Of a stretch of DNA of 64,000 nucleotides, positions 8,858 to 16,537 are shown piece after piece. The notes under the pieces were generated by a model. That model was not told where the DNA came from, made no database searches, and saw nothing but the letters and a program-made list of their open reading frames with translations. The first letter of the stretch is position 1, and every line of letters begins with the position of its first letter. This DNA is from Balneolaceae bacterium (lineage in GTDB: Bacteria > Bacteroidota > Rhodothermia > Balneolales > Balneolaceae): the NCBI GenBank assembly GCA_017795005.1, contig CP051242.1, positions 3,588,119-3,652,118 of the forward strand, given 5' to 3'. Both the position numbers and the translations under genes were made by a program.

Positions 8858-9427
8858 ATGATTGCGGACGAATTACAGGAAATTATAGACGAAGCGGATA
8901 TGAAAATGGACGATGCCGTCCAGTATCTTAAAAGTGAGTTCTCTCACATCCGAACGGGAAAAGCAAATCCGGCCTTAATTTCGGGAGTTAAAGTTGAATA
9001 TTACGGGGCGCAAACTCCCCTTCAGCAATTGGGAAATATCACAGTACCTGAGCCTCGTTTACTAATGGTAGCTCCATACGATAAATCTGTCCTCCCCGAT
9101 ATGGAAAAGGCAATCATGGCCGCCGGACTTGGACTTAATCCGATGAACGATGGTGACTTCATCCGAATCCCGCTTCCTATTTTAACGGAAGAGCGCAGAA
9201 AAGAATTAGTAAAGGTAGCTAAAGACAAAGCCGAGCAGGCAAGGGTTAGTATCCGTAATTCCCGTCGTGATGCTAATGATACCATCAAAAAAACGGTAGA
9301 ATCAGAATCACTCCCTGAGGATTCTAAATTCGAAGCTGAAGAAGAAGTGCAAAAGGTAACGGATAATCACACTAATACAGTGGATGATTTGCTTGCCAAC
9401 AAAGAAACGGAAATAATGACGGTGTAA
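8858..9427 (+). CDS. frr: Ribosome recycling factor
   Basis: Splits post-termination ribosomes together with EF-G. The 189 aa are close to the standard 185. Recognisable are the hinge region FSHIRTGKANPALISGVKVEYYG, the PLQQLGNITVPEPRLLMVAPYD segment, and the long helical arm with LTEERRKELVK and RVSIRNSRRDAND. The ATG start is preceded by no strong Shine-Dalgarno. It is isolated from pyrH by an insertion and from smc by a heptamer-repeat palindrome. Confidence 0.98.
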   Translation: MIADELQEIIDEADMKMDDAVQYLKSEFSHIRTGKANPALISGVKVEYYGAQTPLQQLGNITVPEPRLLMVAPYDKSVLPDMEKAIMAAGLGLNPMNDGDFIRIPLPILTEERRKELVKVAKDKAEQARVSIRNSRRDANDTIKKTVESESLPEDSKFEAEEEVQKVTDNHTNTVDDLLANKETEIMTV

Positions 9428-9444
9428 GACTAACCACCAATTCT

Positions 9445-9533
9445 CAAAAGACAAATGACAAACAAATTCAAAGATTCAATATTGAATATTATAATTTGTT
9501 TGAATTTTGAAATTTGCCATTTGAAATTTTAAC
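9445..9533. repeat. Inverted pair of heptamer repeats centred on a palindrome
   Basis: On the right arm TTTG recurs exactly every seven bases at 9499, 9506, 9513 and 9520 (TTTGAAT, TTTGAAA, TTTGCCA, TTTGAAA). On the left arm the complement CAAA stands at 9445, 9452 and 9459, again every seven. The centre is a perfect 14-base palindrome ATTCAATATTGAAT (9474-9487). It occupies nearly the whole frr-smc gap and holds no gene. Confidence 0.7.
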
Positions 9534-9535
9534 CA

Positions 9536-12500
9536 TTGTATATATCCGAATTAAACTTACAGGGATTTAAAAGTTTTGCTCACAAAACAAAAGTGAGCTT
9601 TGACAGCGGGATTACCTCTATTGTTGGGCCCAATGGCTGTGGAAAGTCGAATATTGTGGATGCGTTAAGATGGGTACTTGGTGAACAACGCCCTTCTCTC
9701 CTTCGCTCTTCTGCAATGAGTAATGTGATTTTTAATGGTACTGCCAAGAAGAAAGCCCTCGGAATGGCCGAGGTTTCTCTCACTTTTGTAAACGATAAAG
9801 GAATTCTTCCTATCGAGTATAGTGAGGTTACCATTACACGTCGCTTGTTTCGCTCCGGAGATTCAGAATACCTGATCAATAATACTTCCTGCCGACTTAA
9901 AGATATCATGGAATTATTCATGGATACCGGAATGGGATCGGATGCCTATTCTGTGATTGAGCTCAAAATGGTGGAAGAAATTCTGAACGATAAAAACAAC
10001 GACCGTCGCCGTTTGTTTGAGGAAGCAGCCGGAGTTACCCGTTACAAAGATCAACGGAAGAAGACGCTTAGAAAACTTGATGAAACTAAGAAAGATCTTC
10101 AGCGTGTGGATGATCTTCTTATTGAACTTCGTAAAAAAGCACGTTCATTAGAGATTCAGGCAGAAAAAGCAGAGAAAGCTAAAGTCTATAAAGATGAGCT
10201 GGAAAATCTGGACAAAGCCCTTACTCTTCATGACTTCACTAAAATTCAGGAAGAGCTGAAGCCGCTTCAGGAACGTATTTCGAATGCGGAAAAAGAAAAA
10301 AAGGAAATTGCTAAGACTTCCGAAGAACTTGAATCATCTGATGAGAAATTCAGAACTCAGCTCATTGAAAAAGAACGCCAACAAGGGGATGCCCAACGTC
10401 AAGTAAGTCAACTTTTTAACGCTATTCGGGAAGCTGATACCAACATCCGTATTACCAAAGAAAAGATTGAGAATGAAAAGAAGGTAATAACGGAATACAG
10501 CAAAGATATTGAACAAGGCGAGCGGGATTTAAAAGAATTGATGGACTTACTTGCTAACAGTCGCTCGAAACTGGAATCCTTTGATGAAGACCTGGAGAAA
10601 TCGGAACAGGTTCTGGAAGATTCGAAAAAGAAATATTCTCATATTCAGCAACAATATAACCGCGAGCGCCACGAATTGTATGAAGTGGAGGTTCAATTGA
10701 GCGCCACTAATAATGAGCTCAATAAACTGGAGAATCAGCGAATCAAAATTGAGTCTCGCCTGGAGAATACCGAAGGGGATCTGGAGCGAATTAATGAAGA
10801 GATTGTAGACCTGAATGATGAAATCGATTCGTTAAACTCCGAGCAAAGTTCAATAGACGGAAAGCTGGAACATCTGGTTGAAGAGCGGGATGAACTGGAA
10901 AAAGAATTAGAAACTGCACGTAAAAAAAGGGAAGGATTTGCAGAGAAACAGAACGAAATTAAAGACGAATTAAGGTCTCTGCACAGTAACCATTCTTCAT
11001 TACTGAATGAAGTTCGGTTGTTAAATGATCTTGCGAGTTCTAATGAAGCTTTCCCAAATAGTGTAAAATATCTGCTTGAAAACCATCGATTCGATTTCAA
11101 GGAAATGACTACTGTTGCTGAAGTTTTCAATACGGATGAGAAACATGCCATCGCTCTTGAATCAGTCTTGGGTGGTGCTTTAAATTTTGTAATTCTACCA
11201 ACGCTCGATGAAGCCAAACGTGCAGCAGAAGCTTTGAAAAAAGCGAATAAAGGACGAGCTACCTTCATCCCTTTAGATAAACTTTCAGCGAAGTACGATG
11301 TAGTTGATGGCGGATTATTTGATCATGTAAAAACCAAACCTCAGTACTCTGCTCTAAAGCAACTGCTTCTTGGAAATGTGTTGGTGTTTGATTCCGTTGA
11401 AGACGCTTATAAAGGTCTGAAGAAAACCAACGCTATTGGAGTTACTTATGACGGAGAAGTGATTAATAGAAATCGCTTCTTCAAAAGTGGTAGCAAAAAT
11501 AAGAATACCGGTGTGCGGGTTGGGCTTCAGGATAAAATCGACCGCCTTGAAAAGGAAAAAGCAGGAGTACTCAAAGAAATTGATAAGCTCAGCGAATACC
11601 TTAAGCAAATCGTTGAAAAATATGAAAAGCTTGATATTGGCAAACTCAGCGCCGGATTAAAAGAAAAAGAGCAGGAAGTCCGAAGGCTGGAGCAGCAGCA
11701 ACATAGTTTGAGTTCTAAAGTTCAGGTTTACCAGAAGAATATTACTGAGTTGGTAAACCGGAAAGATTACCTGAAAAGTAGTGAAGGGACTGCCCAGGAA
11801 GAACTTGACTCCATGCAGCCGAAGCAAAAAGAGCTTCAGAAAAAGATGGGAGAGCTGGATGGCGAGCAGTCGAAAAAGAAAGAATTGCTCGAATCTCTGG
11901 AAGAAGAACGAGCTATTGCTCAAAGTCGCTATAATGATGCTCAACTCAAACATCAGGATTTAAAGAACAAGGTTGATAACCACGAAAGAGATGTAAAACG
12001 AGCTGAAACGGGTATCGAAAGTGTTCAGTCCAGAATTGAAAACCGAACCAAGCTTACCGAACAATCAAAAAAGAATATTGAAGATTCGACTTCCTATATC
12101 GAAAAGCTTGAAAAGGAACTCGCATCAAATAAAGAGCTGAAAACTGAAGCGGATGAAGCCTTATCAAAAGCCGAAGAAGCGGCCGCCAAACAGCGTGGAC
12201 AGATTAATGAGATTGAAAAAAATCTGAGGGAAGTCCGCCGACAGAAAGAAGTGAATATGGAATTGGTTCATCATCTTTCTATGGCAAAGGAAAAGATGGA
12301 AATGCAGGTTCAGGGACTTTCAGATCATATCTGGGAAACTTATGGTATCCTGATGAAACAGATTGAAGGCGCGGAAATGCCGAAGGATAAAACTCCGGAT
12401 GAAGTTAAACAGCGTATCGGCTGGCTGCGACAGAAGCTGAACAGTATTGGTGATGTAAACCCGCTTGCCATAGAAGAATACAAAGAAGAGAAAGAACGCC

Positions 12501-13054
12501 TCGATTTCTACGAAGAACAAATCGAAGATCTGGATAAAGCGGAAAAACAACTTCTCGAAACTATCGAGGAAATTAATACAACGGCTACCGAACGTTTTAA
12601 TGAGACCTTTGAGGAAATCCGAACTAACTTCCAGAAAGTATTTAAAACACTATTCTTCGAAGACGATTATTGCGATCTGCTGATTGAGGAAGATGTGGAA
12701 GATCCGCTGGAAGCCCGCATCGAGATTAAAGCACAGCCTCGCGGTAAACGACCTTCCGGTATTTCCCAGCTTTCCGGTGGAGAAAAAACACTTACGGCGA
12801 TTGCACTTCTGTTCGCAATCTACCTGGTTAAACCTTCTCCTTTCTGTGTACTGGATGAGGTAGACGCCCCACTGGATGACGCCAATATTGAGCGCTTTGC
12901 GAAAATGATTAAGAACTTCAGTGAAGAAACTCAGTTCATCATTATTACTCACAACAAAAAGACGATGAGTAAAGCTGAAATGATGTACGGTGTTACCATG
13001 CCGGAAACCGGTGTGAGTCGGTTGGTTGGGGTAAGAATGGATGAAGTAGCTTAG
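9536..13054 (+). CDS. smc: Chromosome segregation ATPase SMC
   Basis: Condensin ATPase that compacts and segregates the chromosome. The 1172 aa have Walker A GPNGCGKSNI at 31-40, a long coiled coil, a hinge domain around residues 510-660 (NSVKYLLENH to VGLQDKIDRL), the returning coiled coil, and the C-terminal head with signature LSGGEKTLTAIALLF and Walker B PFCVLDEVDAPLDD. The start is TTG at 9536, placing MYISELNLQGFKSF at the conserved N-terminus. The stop abuts a repeat-bounded four-helix-bundle gene. Confidence 0.97.
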   Translation: MYISELNLQGFKSFAHKTKVSFDSGITSIVGPNGCGKSNIVDALRWVLGEQRPSLLRSSAMSNVIFNGTAKKKALGMAEVSLTFVNDKGILPIEYSEVTITRRLFRSGDSEYLINNTSCRLKDIMELFMDTGMGSDAYSVIELKMVEEILNDKNNDRRRLFEEAAGVTRYKDQRKKTLRKLDETKKDLQRVDDLLIELRKKARSLEIQAEKAEKAKVYKDELENLDKALTLHDFTKIQEELKPLQERISNAEKEKKEIAKTSEELESSDEKFRTQLIEKERQQGDAQRQVSQLFNAIREADTNIRITKEKIENEKKVITEYSKDIEQGERDLKELMDLLANSRSKLESFDEDLEKSEQVLEDSKKKYSHIQQQYNRERHELYEVEVQLSATNNELNKLENQRIKIESRLENTEGDLERINEEIVDLNDEIDSLNSEQSSIDGKLEHLVEERDELEKELETARKKREGFAEKQNEIKDELRSLHSNHSSLLNEVRLLNDLASSNEAFPNSVKYLLENHRFDFKEMTTVAEVFNTDEKHAIALESVLGGALNFVILPTLDEAKRAAEALKKANKGRATFIPLDKLSAKYDVVDGGLFDHVKTKPQYSALKQLLLGNVLVFDSVEDAYKGLKKTNAIGVTYDGEVINRNRFFKSGSKNKNTGVRVGLQDKIDRLEKEKAGVLKEIDKLSEYLKQIVEKYEKLDIGKLSAGLKEKEQEVRRLEQQQHSLSSKVQVYQKNITELVNRKDYLKSSEGTAQEELDSMQPKQKELQKKMGELDGEQSKKKELLESLEEERAIAQSRYNDAQLKHQDLKNKVDNHERDVKRAETGIESVQSRIENRTKLTEQSKKNIEDSTSYIEKLEKELASNKELKTEADEALSKAEEAAAKQRGQINEIEKNLREVRRQKEVNMELVHHLSMAKEKMEMQVQGLSDHIWETYGILMKQIEGAEMPKDKTPDEVKQRIGWLRQKLNSIGDVNPLAIEEYKEEKERLDFYEEQIEDLDKAEKQLLETIEEINTTATERFNETFEEIRTNFQKVFKTLFFEDDYCDLLIEEDVEDPLEARIEIKAQPRGKRPSGISQLSGGEKTLTAIALLFAIYLVKPSPFCVLDEVDAPLDDANIERFAKMIKNFSEETQFIIITHNKKTMSKAEMMYGVTMPETGVSRLVGVRMDEVA

Positions 13055-13076
13055 TTAATGGTTATTTGTTATTAGT
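13054..13076. repeat. Left arm of perfect 23-bp inverted repeat
   Basis: Begins on the last base of the smc stop codon. It reads as heptamers TTAATGG, TTATTTG, TTATTAG after the first G, and the pattern runs on to 13089 (TTTTCAG, TTATTTA). It is the exact reverse complement of 13514-13536. Confidence 0.9.
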
Positions 13077-13093
13077 TTTCAGTTATTTAATGA

Positions 13094-13528
13094 ATGGGAA
13101 AACTAAATCAACATATTGAGTCTTTTGAGGATTTAGAAGTTTGGAAAGAGAGTCGGCTACTCAGGAAAAGGATTTCTAAATTTGTTAAAACTTTACCTAA
13201 AGACGAAAAATATCGCTTGGTTGATCAGCTTATCAGAGCTTCGAGATCAGTTACCGCCAATATTGCTGAGGGATATGGCCGATTTCACTATCAAGAGAAT
13301 ATTCAGTATTGCCGACAGGCTCGAGGGTCACTTTATGAAATTTTAGATCATTTATCAGTCGCTTTAGACGAAGAATGGTTATCAGATAAAGGATTTGATT
13401 CTTTAAAAGAACAAACGATTACTTGTATCAAACTTGTTAATGGGTTCACTGGATACTTAAAACGATCTAAAACCAATTTAGTTAAAGAATCCGAAGTAGA
13501 GTACACTACAGATACTAATAACAAATAA
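13094..13528 (+). CDS. Four-helix-bundle protein (23S rRNA IVS / S23 type)
   Basis: Member of the small helical family encoded within intervening sequences of some bacterial 23S rRNA genes and related to the Avd accessory protein of diversity-generating retroelements; its biochemical role is unclear, probably nucleic-acid binding. The 144 aa show the hallmark FEDLEVWKESRLLRKRI, LPKDEKYRLVDQLIRASRSV and ANIAEGYGRF, followed by the ARGSLYEILDHL helix. The start is ATG at 13094. The gene lies alone between smc and ispH and is bracketed by a perfect 23-bp inverted repeat; the right arm encodes the last four residues (TNNK) and stop. This argues the gene and its ends move as one unit. Confidence 0.93.
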   Translation: MGKLNQHIESFEDLEVWKESRLLRKRISKFVKTLPKDEKYRLVDQLIRASRSVTANIAEGYGRFHYQENIQYCRQARGSLYEILDHLSVALDEEWLSDKGFDSLKEQTITCIKLVNGFTGYLKRSKTNLVKESEVEYTTDTNNK

Positions 13529-13536
13529 CCATTAAC
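13514..13536. repeat. Right arm of perfect 23-bp inverted repeat
   Basis: Exact reverse complement of 13054-13076; match stops at both edges. It overlaps the stop codon of the four-helix-bundle gene and ends 14 bases before ispH. In RNA the two arms would close a 23-bp stem around the whole gene. Confidence 0.9.
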
Positions 13537-13549
13537 CACAAACCAACCC

Positions 13550-14791
13550 TTGGCAAGAAAAGAATTTCAAATACCAGATATGTACAAGTCGCCGATTATC
13601 CGGAAGGTGAAAGAGGCAACAAAGATTACCGATCCAATGAAAAAGGATCTGGAGCCTACCTTATTGGATTTCGGTGCTGTTCAATTCTATATCCCACGCT
13701 TTTTTGGGTTTTGTTACGGAGTCGAAAATGCCATCGATATTGCTTATCGCGCTGTGGATGAACATCCGGATAAAAACATCTATCTGCTTAGCGAGATGAT
13801 TCACAATCCTACTGTAAACGAAAATCTGCTTTCCAAAGGCTTACAGTTTTTGTTTGATACAGATGGAACCGAACGCATTCCTATATCTTCACTGAATTCA
13901 GATGATATTGTGATTGTACCTGCTTTCGGAACTACGCTTGAAATTCAGGATCAACTTAAAGAAGTAGGTATCGATCCGTATGAGTTTAATACCACATGTC
14001 CGTTTGTAGAGAAAGTCTGGAAACGTGGAAAGCAGTTAGGCAAAAAAGAATATAGCCTGGTGGTGCACGGTAAACATCAGCATGAGGAAACAAGAGCTAC
14101 ATTTTCACACAGTGCAGAGCATTCGGCAGTCGTAGTTGTGCTCAACCCTGAAGAGGCAACTATCCTTGCTGAAATCATGTTAAATGAACGTCCGGATTCA
14201 GATTTTGAGAAGTACTTCGGACATAAATCTACACCCGGCTTTGATCCGCATAAAGACCTTAAACGATTTGGTGTTATTAACCAAACGACTATGCTTGCCA
14301 CCGAAACACAGGAAGTGATGGACATCCTGAAAGCAGCTGCCATTAAAATTCACGGAGAAACAGATATCCTGAATCATTTCGCTGATACATCAGATACTTT
14401 GTGTTATGCCACTAACGAAAATCAATCTGCTACTTTGGAACTCGCTAAAACAGATGCAGATATTGCACTGGTAGTAGGCGGATATAATTCTTCCAACACG
14501 ATGCACTTGGTTGAAATCCTTGAGCACTCTTTCCCAACTTATCATGTCCGGGATTCCGGAGAGATGAAATCCGAATCTATGATTCATCATTTTAATCAAT
14601 GGAAAAAGGAAATACTTAAAACGGATGGTTGGCTTCCAAAAGATAAAACTCCGCTGAAAGTCGCTCTTACTTCGGGAGCTTCCTGCCCCGATATTTTGGT
14701 AGATGAGGTTCTACTTCGGGTTTTAGAGTTTTTTGAGGATTCTAAAGAAGTGGACGAGGTGATTGAGAAATTCGAAGATAGTCAAAATTGA
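13550..14791 (+). CDS. ispH: 4-hydroxy-3-methylbut-2-enyl diphosphate reductase, long form
   Basis: Last step of the MEP isoprenoid pathway: reduces HMBPP to IPP and DMAPP using a [4Fe-4S] cluster. The three cluster cysteines are visible in FFGFCYGVENAID, FNTTCPFVEKVW and TSGASCPDILVDE. At 413 aa it is about 100 longer than the E. coli enzyme, with N-terminal and internal extra segments as in the cyanobacterial/plant-type enzymes. The start is TTG at 13550. It is downstream of the four-helix-bundle cassette and ends at a further heptamer repeat. Confidence 0.95.
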   Translation: MARKEFQIPDMYKSPIIRKVKEATKITDPMKKDLEPTLLDFGAVQFYIPRFFGFCYGVENAIDIAYRAVDEHPDKNIYLLSEMIHNPTVNENLLSKGLQFLFDTDGTERIPISSLNSDDIVIVPAFGTTLEIQDQLKEVGIDPYEFNTTCPFVEKVWKRGKQLGKKEYSLVVHGKHQHEETRATFSHSAEHSAVVVVLNPEEATILAEIMLNERPDSDFEKYFGHKSTPGFDPHKDLKRFGVINQTTMLATETQEVMDILKAAAIKIHGETDILNHFADTSDTLCYATNENQSATLELAKTDADIALVVGGYNSSNTMHLVEILEHSFPTYHVRDSGEMKSESMIHHFNQWKKEILKTDGWLPKDKTPLKVALTSGASCPDILVDEVLLRVLEFFEDSKEVDEVIEKFEDSQN

Positions 14792-14816
14792 TTAAGTGAT
14801 AAAGTGAGAGGTGATT
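14791..14816. repeat. Heptamer-type repeat, left side of 97-aa gene
   Basis: Starting at the ispH stop codon, GTGA recurs at 14796, 14804 and 14811 (spacing 8 and 7). The piece GTGAGAGGTGA (14804-14814) matches, with one difference, the complement of 15100-15110 on the other side of the small gene. Confidence 0.55.
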
Positions 14817-15110
14817 CTACTTAGAAGCTAGAATCATAAAAAACCACAGTATTGGATAACCTAGCCCAATTATTTTGATAAACAGATTTATTGTTTTTCC
14901 TCTATATAAGGAGAAACTAACTGTTAGAATCAATAAGCCTGAAGGAATCAGAAATGGAATTACCATTAGACATATACCCCAAGGGCAACCGCCGCTTTCT
15001 GAAGAGTAGAACCAATGAAGAATTACTGACAGGTTAAATAAGATAATGAGCAGGTTTAATGAATTGCTTTTTAATTCAGATCCCTCTCTACTCTCTTCTT
15101 CACCTCTCAT
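14817..15110 (-). CDS. Small unknown membrane protein inside heptamer repeats
   Basis: No family recognised. The 97 aa have a charged N-terminus (MRGEEESREGSELKSN) and three hydrophobic segments (about residues 17-35, 43-63 and 76-94), so an integral inner-membrane protein is likely. The N-terminal residues are encoded by the heptamer repeat itself, so the true start may lie later or the repeat may have supplied a start. It follows the YbbR gene on the same strand and is convergent with ispH. AT-rich, and possibly an acquired gene. Being a real gene is likely but not certain. Confidence 0.6.
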   Translation of the reverse strand: MRGEEESREGSELKSNSLNLLIILFNLSVILHWFYSSESGGCPWGICLMVIPFLIPSGLLILTVSFSLYRGKTINLFIKIIGLGYPILWFFMILASK

Positions 15111-15135
15111 TTAATCACCTTTCATCCCTCACTGA
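15098..15135. repeat. Heptamer-type repeat, right side of 97-aa gene
   Basis: Read on the minus strand from the TGA stop of the YbbR gene: GTGAGGG, ATGAAAG, GTGATTA, then AATGAGAGGTGAAGA. It is inverted relative to 14791-14816 and contains the start codon of the 97-aa gene. Confidence 0.55.
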
Positions 15136-16142
15136 TCCACTACACTAAAATAAGCCACTGCTTTAGGCTGGAAGCTGCGAAGTTTGATCTGATACTGAGT
15201 GGCAGTTAATTCAATATCGGGAGTTACGAAGCCGGTAGAATCTTCAAGTATTTCTGAATAAGGTACATACACTTCATACGGACGAATATTCTGAATTTCT
15301 GTGTACTGCTCTAAAGGTACATCAAATCGAATTAGCACCGCTGATGGATTGTAATTGATTACTTGTCCGCGGGGCAATCCTCTTGTTCGTATATACACGC
15401 TGGTTTCCCCTTCCGTAAACTCAGAGACATTCGCCGAAAAGGTAATCTCTTCAATAGAAGGTTCAATTAAAGGATCTATAGACTGAATGGGAATGGTTAA
15501 TGCAATATCATCCCGAACTTCAGTTAGAGTTAACGTATCAGGAATTACCCATTCCGTTATATCTGCAACCTGAGATGTCGCACCGGTGATAGTAATCGTT
15601 TCCGGACTAACGGCAGGTTCGCCTATAAGTCCATAGCGAGTCATAAACTGGATATCGGTATTTAATCTTATCGGAACCTCTTTCGAAATTTTAGGTTCCA
15701 GACCAATATTTACAATCAACGGCTGCACTTTTAGGACAGAAACATCCTGTTCAACCGTAAACCGTTGACGAACCTGATCAAAGAGATTTACTTCACCTTG
15801 AGTAACATCTACAATAACACTTGGTGGATTGTTGAACAGGCTTACCAGTTTCCACCCATCTCCGCTTACTTCAACCTGCACAAATTCAGGTAAGTCGTCT
15901 ACCAGTGCCATATCACTTGGAATACTTCCTGGTTCAACCGGAACATTAATGCTGATGTTATAATCACCATTCAGGTTTACAATAAACCAAAGACTCATTG
16001 CCATGATGTATGCGACAGCAAATACAGCAATTCGTTCTCTTCGGGCGGCACGCATATCTTCCTCGGTAGTTCCCGGAGGAATACCAAATTTTAAAATGCG
16101 CTTAATACGCGATAGAATTGATTCTTTTAACTCAACCGCCAT
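15129..16142 (-). CDS. YbbR-domain membrane protein
   Basis: YbbR domains occur in CdaR-type proteins that modulate the membrane diadenylate cyclase; that link is known for Firmicutes only. The 337 aa have a cytosolic basic N-terminus, one membrane segment near residues 33-52 (IAVFAVAYIMAMSLWFIV), and an outside part with beta-rich repeats typical of YbbR (VEVSGDGWKLVSL, VPIRLNTDI, VYIRTRGLPRGQVI). No diadenylate cyclase gene is nearby; it follows recF and a DUF721 gene. The gene's stop codon is the first base triplet of a heptamer repeat. Confidence 0.8.
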   Translation of the reverse strand: MAVELKESILSRIKRILKFGIPPGTTEEDMRAARRERIAVFAVAYIMAMSLWFIVNLNGDYNISINVPVEPGSIPSDMALVDDLPEFVQVEVSGDGWKLVSLFNNPPSVIVDVTQGEVNLFDQVRQRFTVEQDVSVLKVQPLIVNIGLEPKISKEVPIRLNTDIQFMTRYGLIGEPAVSPETITITGATSQVADITEWVIPDTLTLTEVRDDIALTIPIQSIDPLIEPSIEEITFSANVSEFTEGETSVYIRTRGLPRGQVINYNPSAVLIRFDVPLEQYTEIQNIRPYEVYVPYSEILEDSTGFVTPDIELTATQYQIKLRSFQPKAVAYFSVVDQ

Positions 16143-16177
16143 AAAATGAATATAGAGTCACACTACCGTTAATACAA

Positions 16178-16471
16178 CTATCCACGAACGATAATATCAC
16201 CAACTACCTGCCCTTTAACTTTAGCATTTAATCGTTTTGCAATACTAAATCGGTTGGCATGTATTTCATGTCTCCATGCCGGATTTTTTACTCTGCAAAC
16301 AAGCTTGTCTCCTTCGAAATGGAGGTCTTCGGTTTGTGAAGATATTCGCTCCCCTACCACACTTTCCCATGCAGATAATATCATTCCCTGTTTCAGTTTT
16401 TTCTTTTGAGGAAATTTATCAAGAAAATCCTGAAGTGCTGAACTTAAAGGTTTGGGTTTATCGAAACGCAA
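16178..16471 (-). CDS. DUF721 / DciA-like protein
   Basis: The DUF721 family includes DciA, which loads the replicative helicase in bacteria lacking DnaC/DnaI; whether Bacteroidota members do this is inference. The 97-aa protein has the typical KLKQGMILSAWESVVGERIS core and the VCRVKNPAWRHEIHAN segment. The start is TTG at 16471, which sits directly against a five-copy tandem heptamer repeat. Location between recF and a YbbR gene, and not far from dnaA, fits a replication role. Confidence 0.8.
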   Translation of the reverse strand: MRFDKPKPLSSALQDFLDKFPQKKKLKQGMILSAWESVVGERISSQTEDLHFEGDKLVCRVKNPAWRHEIHANRFSIAKRLNAKVKGQVVGDIIVRG

Positions 16472-16508
16472 TTTGGAGTTTGGAGTTTGGAGTTTGGAGT
16501 TTGGAGTT
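16472..16508. repeat. Tandem heptamer repeat (TTTGGAG)5
   Basis: Five perfect copies of TTTGGAG from 16472 to 16506 plus two further bases. They fill the recF-DUF721 gap and touch the TTG start of the DUF721 gene. Seven is not a multiple of three, so copy changes would shift any upstream in-frame start. Confidence 0.95.
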
Positions 16509-16537
16509 CAGTTAAGATATTGTTATCAATTTCTGAG

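Noticed and set aside
10735-11268. 177-codon frame antisense to smc
   Set aside because: Ser/Arg-rich translation is the shadow of Glu/Leu-rich coiled-coil codons on the real strand.
13054-13536. Insertion sequence or integron cassette
   Set aside because: No transposase, integrase or attC-like site is seen and no target duplication could be identified; it is reported as a repeat-bounded cassette instead.
16472-16508. Possible CRISPR-like array
   Set aside because: Repeat unit is only seven bases, with no spacers and no cas genes anywhere in the window.
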